Source: an uncultured Pseudomonadaceae bacterium (GTDB lineage Bacteria; Pseudomonadota; Gammaproteobacteria; Pseudomonadales; Pseudomonadaceae). Taken from it: a DNA stretch of 7,046 bases. A program made the position numbers and the translations under genes. The number at the start of each line of letters is the position of its first letter. Within the stretch, counting starts at the first letter, position 1. Of this stretch, positions 1 through 5,531 are shown in pieces. The notes under the pieces are model-generated. The model saw only the letters and a list, made by a program, of their open reading frames with translations. It was not told the origin of the DNA and searched no databases. The stretch is taken from contig CANRHT010000100.1 in assembly GCA_947630465.1 (NCBI GenBank), forward strand, positions 1 to 7,046. Direction: 5' to 3'.

Positions 1-74
1 TTTTTATGTCTATCAGCAAGGGTTTATGCGGCTTACAGCCTAATCGACTCTTTGCAGTGTTTGATATTTTCAAG

Positions 75-389
75 CTATAAGCGTTCCCGTGCTTTGCGGT
101 AAACCTCGTTACGCTCTCGCTTCCCAACCGCTACTACCGTTACGATCAACTCTTGATCGATAACCTGATAGACCAACCGAAAACCAATACTTCTCAGTTT
201 AATCTTGTAGCAGTTGGGCATACCCGCTAGCGCATCTTTAGGCACATGAGGGTTAGCAAGCCGCTCTTTTAGCTTCAAATAAAACTGCTGCTGAATGGGC
301 TTAGCCAGCTTGCTGAGCTCTTTTTGTGCTGACTGCTTAAAGCCAAGCCTGTATTGAGTTGCCTCAGCGGGTTTGTTCGATAAGCTCAT
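75..389 (-). CDS. relE: RelE-family mRNA interferase toxin (type II toxin-antitoxin)
   Basis: A 104-residue toxin of the RelE/ParE superfamily. Proteins of this family cut mRNA in the ribosomal A site when the antitoxin is lost. The core is very close to E. coli RelE: GMPNCYKIKLRS, FRLVYQVID and VGKRERNEVY. The residues matching the RelE active set are all present (K62, K64, R71, R91, Y97; each is the E. coli number plus 10), so the enzyme should be active. I start it at the ATG at 389 rather than the TTG three bases upstream. A weak GGTAG lies about 8 nt before the ATG, and the first 26 bases overlap the end of the antitoxin gene, which suggests translational coupling. The N-terminus is about 10 residues longer than E. 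coli RelE. No clear terminator follows in the 74 bases to the window edge. Pairing with a Phd-type antitoxin makes it more like StbE than classical RelE; the gene symbol is by similarity only. Confidence 0.93.
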   Translation of the reverse strand: MSLSNKPAEATQYRLGFKQSAQKELSKLAKPIQQQFYLKLKERLANPHVPKDALAGMPNCYKIKLRSIGFRLVYQVIDQELIVTVVAVGKRERNEVYRKARERL

Positions 390-633
390 CAATATCTACC
401 ATAGTGACGGGTTCATTCTCGCGCTGCTTAACTAGGTCTACTAGGTGCATATCATCAATTAACTGCATCATCAGTTCATATTGTGCGGGTGGCACAGCAT
501 AAAAGGCGGGCTCGTTACGGTTAAGGATAACCACAGTTTCACCTAAACCGTTACGAATAATGCCCATAGGGTCTTTTTTAAGCTCAGTAACCGATGCAGA
601 CATATCGGCTAGGAGCGGCGTTAATTGTGGCAT
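364..633 (-). CDS. Phd/YefM-family antitoxin (StbD-like)
   Basis: An 89-residue antitoxin, first gene of the toxin-antitoxin operon. The N-terminal half has the Phd/YefM pattern: a short strand, then SVTELKKDPMGIIRN (compare SISELKKNP in StbD), then ETVVILNRNEPAFYAVPPAQYE, the strand and helix that build the DNA-binding dimer. The acidic C-terminal part (about residues 58-89) should be the flexible segment that wraps and blocks the toxin. The family normally binds its own promoter, with the toxin as co-repressor. The ATG at 633 is supported by GAGGT about 8 nt upstream (642-646 on the plus strand). The pairing of a Phd-fold antitoxin with a RelE-fold toxin is that of StbDE, not of RelBE, whose antitoxin is ribbon-helix-helix. 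The stop codon lies inside the toxin gene. Confidence 0.92.
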   Translation of the reverse strand: MPQLTPLLADMSASVTELKKDPMGIIRNGLGETVVILNRNEPAFYAVPPAQYELMMQLIDDMHLVDLVKQRENEPVTMVDIDELIEQTR

Positions 634-689
634 TTTTATTTACCTCAGCTTATAAATATTGAGTAATCTCACCAAGATACTACACCATC

Positions 690-737
690 AAAAGCATCTT
701 TAAAAGTGCTTTTAAAAAAACTTTTAAGGATGCTTTT
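690..737. promoter_or_regulatory. Inverted repeat, probable toxin-antitoxin operator
   Basis: Two 17-bp arms, 690-706 (AAAAGCATCTTTAAAAG) and 721-737 (CTTTTAAGGATGCTTTT), are inverted copies with one mismatch, separated by 14 bp that hold a further CTTTT. They lie 57-104 bp upstream of the antitoxin start. A weak minus-strand promoter can be drawn with TAGTAT at 682-677 and TTTTAA at 705-700, which would put the left arm over the -35 box. Autorepression through paired half-sites is usual for Phd/YefM systems. The operator role is inferred from position and symmetry. The repeat is very AT-rich, and a hairpin or terminator role cannot be excluded, although there is no gene upstream that needs one. 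Confidence 0.5.
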
Positions 738-945
738 TGTGAAACTTGCTTTTTACTACCCGCTGCATACATTCCCAAGATGCGATTTTCTGCATAAGCT
801 TGACCGCAATATGATCAAGGCCTCTGCATTTTGTACGCGTCGGTTCTCATTTGTGCTTTAGCAATAATAAGTGCTATTGAGCTGTTTCTGTATCTTCGAC
901 GCTTGCATGATGCTGATGAGTGCTACTTGGCGTTGAAGTGAGAGT

Positions 946-992
946 CTATGCGATGCTGTATGCGTAATCGCATAGAAATCGCATAGCGCTAT
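946..992. repeat. Cluster of short dyads built on CGCATA
   Basis: Within 47 bp there are CTATGCGAT (946-954), its inverted copy ATCGCATAG at 967-975 and again at 978-986, a hairpin TATGCG-TAAT-CGCATA (959-974), and the perfect 10-bp palindrome ATAGCGCTAT (983-992). These overlap, so only some can form at once. The arrangement could be a protein-binding array or part of a structured RNA that ends at the terminator 40 bp downstream. The function is unknown. Confidence 0.55.
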
Positions 993-1029
993 CTTGTCTG
1001 CGCAAATGAATGTTAATGCTCATTTCTTT

Positions 1030-1062
1030 AGCCCTTAAGTTTTCGGACTTAGGGGCTTTTTT
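1030..1062 (+). terminator. Rho-independent terminator without an obvious gene
   Basis: An 11-bp stem (AGCCCTTAAGT at 1030-1040 and ACTTAGGGGCT at 1047-1057, one G-T style mismatch), a 6-nt loop TTTCGG and a run of six T ending at 1062. The T run makes it directional to the plus strand. No coding gene lies upstream on that strand within the window, so it ends either a small RNA or the remnant of a lost unit, or it insulates pcaQ from upstream reading. Confidence 0.85.
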
Positions 1063-1094
1063 ATGCCTACAATAAGGAGCTGATACAACCAACC

Positions 1095-1116
1095 TCCTAA
1101 ATCATCACCATTAGGA
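1095..1116. promoter_or_regulatory. Dyad upstream of pcaQ, possible LysR-type binding site
   Basis: TCCTAA (1095-1100) and TTAGGA (1111-1116) are perfect inverted copies with 10 bp between them, ending 34 bp before the pcaQ ATG. Interrupted dyads of this size in front of a LysR-type gene are often autoregulatory sites. It does not match the ATAACC-N4-GGTTAA site I recall for rhizobial PcaQ, so the assignment is weak. Confidence 0.3.
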
Positions 1117-1150
1117 AAACACCACCTACTGAGTTTTGAGAACAATAATA

Positions 1151-2080
1151 ATGATAGAAAATCGAATTAAATACCGCCATTTGCAGTGCTTCATTGAAGT
1201 AGCTCGACAAAACAGCGTCACCCGTGCTGCCGATGTACTGGCCTTAACTCAACCTGCTGTATCTAAGAAGCTCAAAGAGCTCGAAGACATGCTCGAAGTT
1301 AAGTTAATGGAGCGCAGTAAAAAAGGCGTTGAGCTCACACCTTATGGTGAAGTATTTTTGAAATACGCCGGTGCCAGCCTGTCAGCTTTGCGCGAAGGGA
1401 CTGACAGTATTATCCAAGCACAAATGAAAGGCAGCATGCATATCAGTGTTGGTGTGTTACCTACTGTGGCTGCCAGCATCATGCCGCAAGCAGTGCTCAA
1501 ATTTCGCACATCAGGCATGGACGTTACTTTAAATTTAATTTCCGGCCCCAACAGCCTGTTATTAGGTCAGTTGCGTGTGGGTGAGCTTGATCTGGTTGTG
1601 GGTCGCTTAGCCGAGCCTAAACTAATGACAGGGTTATCATTTCAACATCTATATTCAGAAATCGTAACTTTTGTCGTGCGCCCCGGACATCCCCTGCTTC
1701 AACAAAGCACATTTAACATTCAAGATATCCGCAACTACAACGTTATTTTCCCAACTAAAGATTCAATCATTGCCATCTCCGCTGAACGCTTTTTAATTTC
1801 GCAAGGCGTTGGCATGCTCCCGGACCGTATCGAAACTATTTCTGTCTCTTTCGGCAAAGAATACATTCGTCAGTCGGATGCCATCTGGGTGATTTCGCGC
1901 GGGGTTGTGGAGCGCGAAATTAATGAGGGAGAACTACAAGAACTGCCGATTGATACCAAGGAAACTTTAGGTCCTGTCGGGCTGACTACGCGTGCAGATA
2001 CGATCCCAACACCGACAATGCAGATGTTTATGAACTGTGTGCGCAACACGGCGCAGCTGTTAGAAAAGACAGAGGGCTGA
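1151..2080 (+). CDS. pcaQ: LysR-type regulator, PcaQ-like (protocatechuate pathway activator)
   Basis: A 309-residue LysR-type transcriptional regulator. The winged helix-turn-helix fills about residues 8-66 (LQCFIEVARQNSVTRAADVL, then TQPAVSKKLKELED and the wing VELTPYG). After a linker helix, the periplasmic-binding-protein-like effector domain runs from about residue 93 to 300. The opening RIKYRHLQCF and the sequence LISGPNSLLLGQLRVGELDL are typical of PcaQ, which in other proteobacteria activates the pca genes in response to carboxymuconate or a related intermediate. I start it at the ATG at 1151: an in-frame TTG at 1136 exists but has no ribosome-binding site, while GAG lies about 10 nt before the ATG. 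The length fits the family. No pca structural gene is in the window, and the neighbouring aromatic genes are broken, so its present targets must lie elsewhere or be lost. The specific call rests on remembered similarity and context. Confidence 0.82.
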   Translation: MIENRIKYRHLQCFIEVARQNSVTRAADVLALTQPAVSKKLKELEDMLEVKLMERSKKGVELTPYGEVFLKYAGASLSALREGTDSIIQAQMKGSMHISVGVLPTVAASIMPQAVLKFRTSGMDVTLNLISGPNSLLLGQLRVGELDLVVGRLAEPKLMTGLSFQHLYSEIVTFVVRPGHPLLQQSTFNIQDIRNYNVIFPTKDSIIAISAERFLISQGVGMLPDRIETISVSFGKEYIRQSDAIWVISRGVVEREINEGELQELPIDTKETLGPVGLTTRADTIPTPTMQMFMNCVRNTAQLLEKTEG

Positions 2081-2100
2081 GCTTGCGCCCAACCCTCTGT
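2069..2100 (+). terminator. Weak hairpin over the pcaQ stop codon
   Basis: ACAGAGGG (2069-2076) and CCCTCTGT (2093-2100) form a perfect 8-bp stem around a 16-nt loop that includes the pcaQ stop codon. It is followed by TGTTGTT, not a true T run, so as a terminator it would be weak. A second small palindrome, GATGATT-G-AATCATC (2114-2128), lies between it and the end of the converging oxidase remnant. Confidence 0.4.
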
Positions 2101-2113
2101 TGTTCAGATCACG

Positions 2114-2128
2114 GATGATTGAATCATC
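2114..2128. repeat. Short perfect palindrome between convergent ends
   Basis: GATGATT and AATCATC are perfect 7-bp inverted arms around one G. It sits in the 57-bp gap between the pcaQ stop and the stop of the minus-strand oxidase remnant. With only one central base it would not make a good hairpin, so protein binding or chance is as likely as RNA structure. Confidence 0.35.
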
Positions 2129-2137
2129 AGTGCTTAG

Positions 2138-3224
<1,087 letters not shown>

Positions 3225-3231
3225 CACACAC

Positions 3232-3272
3232 GTATAAGGCATAGGCATAGTCTTTGTACGGCGTCCTTATAC
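3232..3272. repeat. Inverted repeat after the pobA remnant
   Basis: GTATAAGG (3232-3239) and CCTTATAC (3265-3272) are perfect 8-bp inverted copies with a 25-bp spacer, 8 bp after the pobA stop. TTTCAATT follows. It may be a weak terminator for pobA or part of the control region of the tatA-like gene. The loop is long for an efficient terminator. Confidence 0.35.
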
Positions 3273-3360
3273 TTTCAATTAAATGCTGTATATACAAATA
3301 GTTCTGAGTCAACACACCTACTCGCGTGTATATATGCGCAGCAACAGAGTGAGAATAGCT

Positions 3361-3525
3361 ATGGGATTTGCAGGTATAAGTACATGGCAACTGGTCATTG
3401 TAGCAGCCATTATATTGATGCTCTTTGGTACAAAACGTTTACGTAATCTGGGTGGTGACCTAGGTGATAGCATCAAAGGCTTTCGCAAATCGATAAAAGA
3501 TGACAGCGAATCAAGCTCATCTTGA
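3361..3525 (+). CDS. Short TatA/TatE-like twin-arginine translocase subunit
   Basis: A 54-residue protein with the full TatA core. It has a short N-terminal membrane helix (about residues 7-22, STWQLVIVAAIILMLFG), a hinge, and the amphipathic helix TKRLRNLGGDLGDSIKGF with the conserved FG before it and GF near its end, then a brief polar tail KDDSESSSS. TatA oligomers form the passage for folded proteins carrying a twin-arginine signal and work with TatB and TatC. I chose the ATG at 3361 because homology begins at MGFAGIS, with GAG 7 nt upstream; a longer open frame from 3283 adds unrelated residues. At 54 residues it is shorter than E. coli TatE (67) or TatA (89), the difference being the tail. 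There is no tatB or tatC beside it, so it is probably a second, stand-alone copy. It may once have served the catabolic genes next to it, which is only a guess. Confidence 0.88.
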   Translation: MGFAGISTWQLVIVAAIILMLFGTKRLRNLGGDLGDSIKGFRKSIKDDSESSSS

Positions 3526-3540
3526 TCAGCATGATATGGG

Positions 3541-3615
3541 TGCAGGCTGCTTAACTGTTAATACAACCTGAACGTATTCACACACAGCAATGATACGAAT
3601 ACGTTCAAGCCTGCA
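3541..3615. repeat. Nested inverted repeats at the convergent tatA-EAL junction
   Basis: An inner perfect 11-bp pair, TGAACGTATTC (3569-3579) and GAATACGTTCA (3597-3607), is flanked by an outer perfect 8-bp pair, TGCAGGCT (3541-3548) and AGCCTGCA (3608-3615). On the right the two arms are continuous (19 bp); on the left they are split by 20 bp. The right arm includes the stop codon of the EAL gene. It sits between convergent genes, so a two-way terminator or transcript-stabilising hairpin is plausible, but neither side has a T run. It could also be a copy of a dispersed repeat. Confidence 0.6.
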
Positions 3616-4378
3616 ACAAGGCTAAATCCACCGGCGGTAAACACTCAAAACCGGGCTTAGCAAAGTAGTAGCCCTGCATCAGGTCAATACCGGCATCACG
3701 CAGCCACTGCATTTCTTCTTGCGTTTCAATGCCTTCTGCTAGGGTGGTTATCTTGAGGTCATTAAACAAGTTGATGCAGTTTCTAACAATGTGCTGGCGT
3801 GTTGTGTCTTTATCCACATTACGAATCAGCTCCATATCCAGTTTAATAATATCGGTCTGGAAATCAGCCAATAAACCTAGGCCTGAATAACCTGAGCCAA
3901 AATCATCAATAGCGGTTTTAAAACCTGATTTGTTGTAGTACTCAACAATATCCTTTACTAAAGCGCTGTCTTCAATTCGCTCAACTTCAGTAAACTCGAA
4001 CATGATCTGCTCTGTCGAGAAACCATAAAAGGCAGCGGCCTCTAACGTGGTGCGAATGCAACGCTCGGGCTTATAGACCGCATTGGGTAAAAAATTAATG
4101 CTCAACATGCTATCGAGCTTAAGTTGGGCAGCCAGCGCAATGGCTTTCACGCGACACATCTGATCAAACAAGTAGCGATTATCGTCATTGACCCTGGATA
4201 TAATCGAGTACGCCGACTCATTATTGGTACCGCGCACCAGCGCCTCATAACCAAATACTGTGTTTTTCTTACAATCAACAATGGGCTGGAAAGCCATAGT
4301 AAAATCGAAGTCGAGCTCAGTATCTGCGGCACAGCGCGCACAAGAAAACTTATCGAATAGTATTTTCGCTTCTTTCAT
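3605..4378 (-). CDS. Stand-alone EAL-domain cyclic-di-GMP phosphodiesterase
   Basis: A 257-residue protein made almost wholly of one EAL domain, which hydrolyses cyclic di-GMP to pGpG and so favours motility over biofilm growth. The metal- and substrate-binding residues known from active EAL enzymes are all visible: E45 in YEALVRG, N95 in SINFLPN, E128 in FEFTE, D158-D159 in the loop DDFGSGYSG, K179 in IIKLD, E215 in LAEGIE, and Q235 in MQGYYF. It should therefore be active. There is no GGDEF partner and no sensor domain. The N-terminus has a CxxC (C13, C16, in CARCAAD) just before FTMAFQPIVD, which may bind a metal or respond to redox state. The ATG at 4378 is preferred over the GTG before it: AGGGG lies about 6 nt upstream. 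It is separated from the DUF5610 gene upstream by a strong terminator, so it is likely transcribed alone. Its stop lies in the nested inverted repeat. Confidence 0.93.
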   Translation of the reverse strand: MKEAKILFDKFSCARCAADTELDFDFTMAFQPIVDCKKNTVFGYEALVRGTNNESAYSIISRVNDDNRYLFDQMCRVKAIALAAQLKLDSMLSINFLPNAVYKPERCIRTTLEAAAFYGFSTEQIMFEFTEVERIEDSALVKDIVEYYNKSGFKTAIDDFGSGYSGLGLLADFQTDIIKLDMELIRNVDKDTTRQHIVRNCINLFNDLKITTLAEGIETQEEMQWLRDAGIDLMQGYYFAKPGFECLPPVDLALLQA

Positions 4379-4477
4379 CACGCACCCCTAAAGTCAAACC
4401 TGATTCGATAGTAATAGGTTATGTTTGTTGTGAACAGCAAGCATTTATAAATACTGGCTTTCAGCTTTAGGGTCCAG

Positions 4478-4509
4478 AAAAAAGCGTGTGCTCTTCAGCT
4501 CACACACGC
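4478..4509 (-). terminator. Rho-independent terminator of the DUF5610 gene
   Basis: Read on the minus strand: GCGTGTG, a 12-nt loop, CACACGC, then six T (A run at 4478-4483 on the plus strand). The stem is a perfect 7 bp (4484-4490 with 4503-4509) and starts 10 bp after the DUF5610 stop. It should separate this gene from the EAL gene downstream. Confidence 0.88.
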
Positions 4510-4518
4510 ACAACAGTT

Positions 4519-5154
4519 TTACTCAACGTCGAGCTTACCCGCTGACTCAGGCGCAGCATCGGGCTTAGCTTCTTGTAACGCTTGCAGGCGTGTTTGCAGG
4601 AAGTCATCGTAGCCTTTTTGCACCAACTCATAGGTTTTGTTGATATCAGCAGCAACGGGGCTGTCTTTACCCATAACACCTAGACCATCCAAAATCTTCG
4701 CGGCTTCAGCGTAGCCCTTCTCAAAGCCACCACGCACAATGCCGACAAAATCATTGAGCATAGTTTCTGGATCTTTATTGGGATTTTGGCGTGCATAGGC
4801 ATCAAAAAACGCCGTAGATTGCGACAAAATACGGTCAGCTGTCGCTTCGGCGCTGTTGTCTTGTTGCATCGCGCCTTGCAAGGCGTTCGGGCCAAACTCA
4901 GGTGCGAGCTGCTCGTTAATATTATCAATCGCAGTGCGATACAGCAGCGCCATCGAGTTATCACCGGCACTGATCGACACCTCAAACGAGGCCTGTAAAA
5001 TTTGCGCACCCAGCTGAGCGCGCTGTCCTTCAGGCGTTGCGGCTGCAGCTTTGCGCGCCTCATCAAGTACCGCTGTTTGCTGCGTTTCTTGAGCGGCGGG
5101 CTTAACTGCAGAACTCACTGCACCGGACTGATAGGGATTGACAGATATAGTCAT
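4519..5154 (-). CDS. DUF5610 domain-containing protein
   Basis: A 211-residue soluble protein of unknown function, recognised as DUF5610 by SISAGDNSMALLYRTAIDNINEQLAPEFG, followed by ADRILSQSTAFFDAYARQNP, FVGIVRGGFEKGYAEAAKILDGL and the ending INKTYELVQKGYDDFL. The domain covers about residues 55-190 and looks all-helical. The N-terminal 40 residues are polar and Ala/Gln-rich, beginning MTISVNPYQSGAVSSA, with no signal peptide or membrane helix; the last 20 are acidic and likely disordered. The ATG at 5154 is chosen over an upstream TTG because AGGAG lies 7 nt before it. A terminator follows and a sigma-28-like promoter precedes, so the gene appears monocistronic and possibly expressed with late flagellar genes. 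The next gene on the strand is the EAL phosphodiesterase, which would fit a motility theme, but no function has been shown for the family that I know of. Confidence 0.88.
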   Translation of the reverse strand: MTISVNPYQSGAVSSAVKPAAQETQQTAVLDEARKAAAATPEGQRAQLGAQILQASFEVSISAGDNSMALLYRTAIDNINEQLAPEFGPNALQGAMQQDNSAEATADRILSQSTAFFDAYARQNPNKDPETMLNDFVGIVRGGFEKGYAEAAKILDGLGVMGKDSPVAADINKTYELVQKGYDDFLQTRLQALQEAKPDAAPESAGKLDVE

Positions 5155-5221
5155 GATCAAACTCCTGATGTGAACTGCACCGTCAAAACGAACAATGCGT
5201 ATTAAGTCACTTGTTGTTTAT

Positions 5222-5248
5222 GTATCGGCTCGTGACTTTAAATCTTAA
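5222..5248 (-). promoter_or_regulatory. Sigma-28 (FliA)-type promoter candidate for the DUF5610 gene
   Basis: Read on the minus strand: TTAAGATT (5248-5241), exactly 11 bp, then GCCGATAC (5229-5222). The enteric FliA consensus is TAAAGTTT-N11-GCCGATAA, so the -35 box matches 6 of 8, the -10 box 7 of 8, and the spacing is exact. Transcription would begin near 5215, giving a leader of about 60 nt before the ATG at 5154. The match is seen directly; use by FliA is inferred. Confidence 0.55.
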
Positions 5249-5262
5249 GTCTTTGGACACCC

Positions 5263-5277
5263 TCAATCGCTGATTGA
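5263..5277. repeat. Short hairpin in divergent region
   Basis: TCAATC and GATTGA form a perfect 6-bp stem with a 3-nt loop (GCT), about 15 bp upstream of the sigma-28-like -35 box. There is no T run on either side, so it is unlikely to be a terminator. It may be an operator or chance. Confidence 0.3.
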
Positions 5278-5304
5278 TCCATGAGCTGGCCGGGTTGTCA
5301 CTGA

Positions 5305-5347
5305 GCGCCAGCGTTTAAACACAGTTGCTGAGCTGCTAGACTGGCGC
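5305..5347. repeat. Inverted repeat of GCGCCAG in divergent region
   Basis: GCGCCAG (5305-5311) and CTGGCGC (5341-5347) are perfect 7-bp inverted copies, 29 bp apart. Each lies next to a GTTTAAA (5313-5319 and 5350-5356), so there is also an imperfect direct repeat of GCGCC plus GTTTAAA. Such a pattern can mark paired regulator sites upstream of the SulP gene; the function is unknown. Confidence 0.35.
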
Positions 5348-5425
5348 CTGTTTAAATTCGCACCAACCTTTGCGTTGATACTCCTCGCTACGGCTGCACT
5401 CAATACGTTTTGCTCCGACTGAAGA

Positions 5426-5448
5426 GCCTTGACTCATAGTGGCAAGGC
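5426..5448. repeat. Small inverted repeat upstream of SulP gene
   Basis: GCCTTG (5426-5431) and CAAGGC (5443-5448) are perfect 6-bp arms with an 11-nt spacer. The left arm overlaps TTGACT, a fair -35 box. It may be an operator over the SulP promoter, but arms this short also arise by chance. Confidence 0.25.
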
Positions 5449-5531
5449 CTGACTCTAGCGCTGCGCACCATACTCTTCTAGGTAACAACTATGGCTGACT
5501 CTATTAACGCTGTCAGCATTATGGATACTTT

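Larger units (their letters stand above)
634..1150. other. Long intergenic region between toxin-antitoxin operon and pcaQ
   Basis: About 517 bp between two divergently transcribed units. I see no gene, no tRNA and no protein remnant in any frame. In order it holds the antitoxin ribosome-binding site (642-646), the probable operator (690-737), about 200 bp in which I recognise nothing, a cluster of CGCATA dyads (946-992), a plus-strand intrinsic terminator (1030-1062) and a small dyad just upstream of pcaQ (1095-1116). A terminator in the middle of a region without a gene implies either an unannotated RNA or the leftover end of a lost gene. Confidence 0.7.
5155..5531. other. Divergent intergenic region between DUF5610 gene and SulP gene
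   Basis: A 377-bp region without a gene on either strand. It holds the DUF5610 ribosome-binding site, a sigma-28-like promoter (5222-5248), a perfect hairpin TCAATC-GCT-GATTGA (5263-5277), an inverted repeat of GCGCCAG (5305-5311 and 5341-5347), and a 6-bp inverted repeat GCCTTG/CAAGGC (5426-5448). I see no clear sigma-70 promoter for the SulP gene; TTGACT at 5429-5434 is a fair -35 box but has no good -10 at the right distance. Confidence 0.6.

Noticed and set aside
1..74. Possible integron attC site or terminator after the toxin gene (GCCTAATC, small GGCT-GTA-AGCC hairpin).
   Set aside because: The full paired core sites of an attC are absent and no T run follows the hairpin; too short and too weak to call.
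913..945. CTGATGAG at 913-920, the first core motif of a hammerhead ribozyme.
   Set aside because: No GAAAC follows at a usable distance and no flanking stems I and III can be drawn; a lone 8-mer is expected by chance.
1136..1150. TTG start that would lengthen PcaQ by five residues.
   Set aside because: No ribosome-binding site precedes it, and the family usually begins just before RIK-x-RHLQCF, as the ATG at 1151 gives.
3283..3360. Upstream ATG giving an 80-residue version of the TatA-like protein.
   Set aside because: The extra 26 residues are unlike any TatA N-terminus and would place polar residues before the membrane helix; homology and a ribosome-binding site fit the ATG at 3361.
4411..4440. 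Sigma-70 promoter for the EAL gene (minus strand TTGCTG, 18 bp, TATTAC).
   Set aside because: Only 3 of 6 and 4 of 6 matches with non-optimal spacing; not distinguishable from chance.
4680..5066. Open frame of 128 codons on the minus strand within the DUF5610 gene.
   Set aside because: It is another frame of the same strand, rich in Arg and Cys as out-of-frame translations often are; the DUF5610 frame has clear family motifs.
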